A model generated the notes under the pieces. That model saw only the letters and a list, made by a program, of their open reading frames with translations. It was not told where the DNA came from and searched no databases. A DNA stretch of 64,000 nt, taken from NCBI GenBank assembly GCA_018873245.2, contig JAEMBT020000008.1, positions 1,722,001 to 1,786,000 on the forward strand, written 5' to 3'. Origin of the DNA: Archegozetes longisetosus (Eukaryota; Arthropoda; Arachnida; Sarcoptiformes; Trhypochthoniidae). Made by a program: the position numbers and the translations under genes. This document shows positions 62,201 to 64,000 of this stretch, one piece after another (the stretch's first letter is position 1; each line of letters opens with the position of its first letter).

Positions 62201-64000
62201 GCAGCATATATGTATGGATTTAGATGTATTGGTGGGTGGTCTTCAGTATCAATTTTATGTTTGATTATTTTGCAAGTTCCGATATTTGTTGGATCGAAAG
62301 CTAACATATCTGCAAATTCATTCATTAAATCTGATAATTGATCCTGCATTACATCATCAATCTCCGGACCAGTGTCCATAAAGCCGCTAGCAACAGGAAT
62401 TTGTATAGGCCTTCCGGTTTTATTGTCTACCCATCTTCCATCATAGGGTGACCATCGACCTTTGGTTTCCAATTTCAACGTGTATAAAGGGCAATCACGT
62501 ATTGGTCCATTGTGTCGATAAGATTCCACGATATTCAAAGGAATGTTACTGCTGACAATAAATTGATGCATTAAGGTGTTCATTTCACGCCATACTCGAA
62601 ATGGATCATACTGTGCATAAGGCTTATTAGTATTTTCTAAGCGTGAATATTTAGAAAGATCACAACTCTTTCCTATGTCGCCGTTTAGTTTCAAATGACA
62701 TATATTACATCGAATACAAAGTTGATCGAAATAATAAAAGATGTTGAGTATATCATTTGTCTTTAGCTTAGCTAATGCTATCAATAGCTCAAATCGATCA
62801 GCCGCGAACTTCATGTCATCAATAAGAGAATCATTTCCCCTCTGGATATAATTAGCTTGCCTTGAATATATAGTCTTTGGATAGTCTTTATTGTTCTCTT
62901 CTAATTCATCATCAGAATCGAAAAGACTACTGTCGCCCGAATCAATGGGACTACTACAATCAGCATCATAAGAAAATCCTGCATTACACTCATAATGATA
63001 ATTTAAATCATCAATATGGTCCATAACTTCTTGTAATGAGTCTGAATATTTATTTGAAGTTTCTTTATTCAAAGTTTTGCTACATTCATATAAGTTTTCA
63101 GAGTTTAGCTCGTTAGCATTACTTGTAGCAACATTTCCAGCGATGTCGTCTTTCTCATTTGCTTCTGTGTTAAAATCACTTCCTGCTATATTTGCATCAT
63201 ATAGAAGAGGATCCATCATAGAACTCAAAATATCAATATCTTCACATAATGCTTCTAGGTTAAGGTTGGTTATTGAGTCGCTACTGAGGCTTTGTAACTC
63301 TATATCTTCAAACTCATTATCAAAATGATTGTTTTGAGTGTCATCAAGTGTTTCGTTAGTCAGGAATTCAGAAAGATCAAATGAGGGGTTAGCAAAATTC
63401 ATTGTTCTCTTCGCATTATCATGATAAGGACCTATTGTATTCATCGAGTTGCGATAACGATCGATAACTTCCTTTGGAATTTGCCATTCGTTTATAAATT
63501 CAGTTATTTTGTTTTCAATTTCCCTCTTTTCATATTCCTTGATTTTTTGATAATTTGCGCTTTCGGTACATATCGGCTCGTATATGCAAGTTGTAGTCTC
63601 GTCACAGCATTTATAATGGTTGCAGTATTTACAAAGATTTTCATAAAAATGAATTACATTTAAAGGATCATTACTGTCTACAGCCCGTGCATAGATTTGC
63701 TTATATAGATATTCAGCAGATTTCTTAATATCGTCTTTAGTAAGAAAGTATTCATCCAATGGTTTATTAAGCTCTATAGGCTTAGGTTCCTCTTTTTTGA
63801 GTCTTTCTTCATTATCCATGCAAAGAAGAGTGTACTCACCACACAGGATTAAAACGTTTGTATACCTACTTACGACTTTATCTTTATAGTTCCCGTGGTT
63901 GGTTATATAAGACTGCCTTCTATGGCATTGCTCTCCAGATAAACAGCCAATGGTGAGACAAAATTTACATAGGCGGTTCAAAACCGTTATTATACTCTCC
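59261..64000 (-). CDS. pol: Gag-pol-like polyprotein of the env-bearing gypsy element (5' end outside window)
   Basis: The frame is open to the window edge. The N-terminal 550 residues hold three Cys-rich patches (CKFCLTIGC, CKYCNHYKCC, CIRCNICH) and acidic low-complexity stretches. There is no clear D[ST]G protease. Reverse transcriptase (YLDDIL near 61,770), RNase H (near 61,300), integrase with HHCC (60,550-60,670) and DDE core, and a GPY/F module (FYGPYKIL, 59,780) follow. An acidic linker leads without a stop into the env signal peptide. RT to integrase is intact. Confidence 0.85.

Larger units (their letters stand above)
53849..64000 (-). mobile_element. Env-bearing Ty3/gypsy element (errantivirus-like), cut by window edge
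   Basis: On the minus strand: gag/pol-like frame (from beyond 64000 to about 59,260), env module 1 (about 59,260-57,590), env module 2 (57,589-56,843), a 2.5-kb repeat-rich 3' region and a candidate LTR. The 5' LTR lies outside. Reading frames are mostly intact. Confidence 0.75.

Overview
The window looks like insect nuclear DNA. It is AT-rich, has spliceosomal introns with GTAAGT donors, Tc1/mariner elements with TA target duplications, Ty3/gypsy elements (one with an env), a tRNA-type SINE and a short TTAGG run. The species cannot be named from the sequence; an insect such as a parasitoid wasp or a hemipteran would fit. Almost everything here is mobile or viral in origin, and most of it is decayed.

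Layout. 1-0.58 kb: an inverted, near-identical copy of the tail of a metalloproteinase gene that recurs at 27.7 kb. 0.7-1.1 kb: an unrecognised gene. 1.58-2.12 kb: a SINE and a tandem duplication. 2.16-5.33 kb: a gypsy pol with one stop codon. 6.4-11.4 and 12.8-20.3 kb: two blocks of an endogenous large DNA virus of nudivirus/baculovirus type. They hold p33 sulfhydryl oxidase, a possible VP39-like capsid gene, an XRN/FEN-type nuclease, a ribonucleotide reductase small-subunit remnant, and about twelve unrecognised genes. Many starts lie just after a TAAG late-promoter-like motif, and several genes carry frameshifts. Host repeats and a MITE separate the two blocks.

20,544-48,091 is a Polinton/Maverick (element B) with 303-bp terminal inverted repeats and a TTTAGA target duplication. 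A second, different Polinton (element A, 26,248-42,026; TTCAAG duplication; hairpin-forming ends) has inserted into it just past its ATPase gene. Element B has an intron-containing gene with duplicated exons, an IAP, an ATPase, an integrase, penton and major capsid proteins and an adenain-like protease. It has no DNA polymerase. Element A has a protein-primed-type PolB (three lesions), an integrase, a PLA2 protein, an ATPase, MCP, penton, protease, two fibre-like proteins and a matrix metalloproteinase. Both are virus-like elements of the adintovirus/Polinton type: capsid, penton, protease and ATPase for virion assembly, integrase and PolB for insertion and copying.

48.1-53.7 kb: possible LINE tail, a TA-flanked MITE, a mariner, and a SUMO-targeted ubiquitin-ligase-like gene whose intron holds a second mariner. 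53.85-64 kb (minus strand, running off the window): an env-bearing gypsy element/errantivirus. Its pol reading frame runs straight into an env signal peptide, followed by a complete env module and then a second, shortened env module. A repeat-rich 3' region and a candidate 3' LTR follow.
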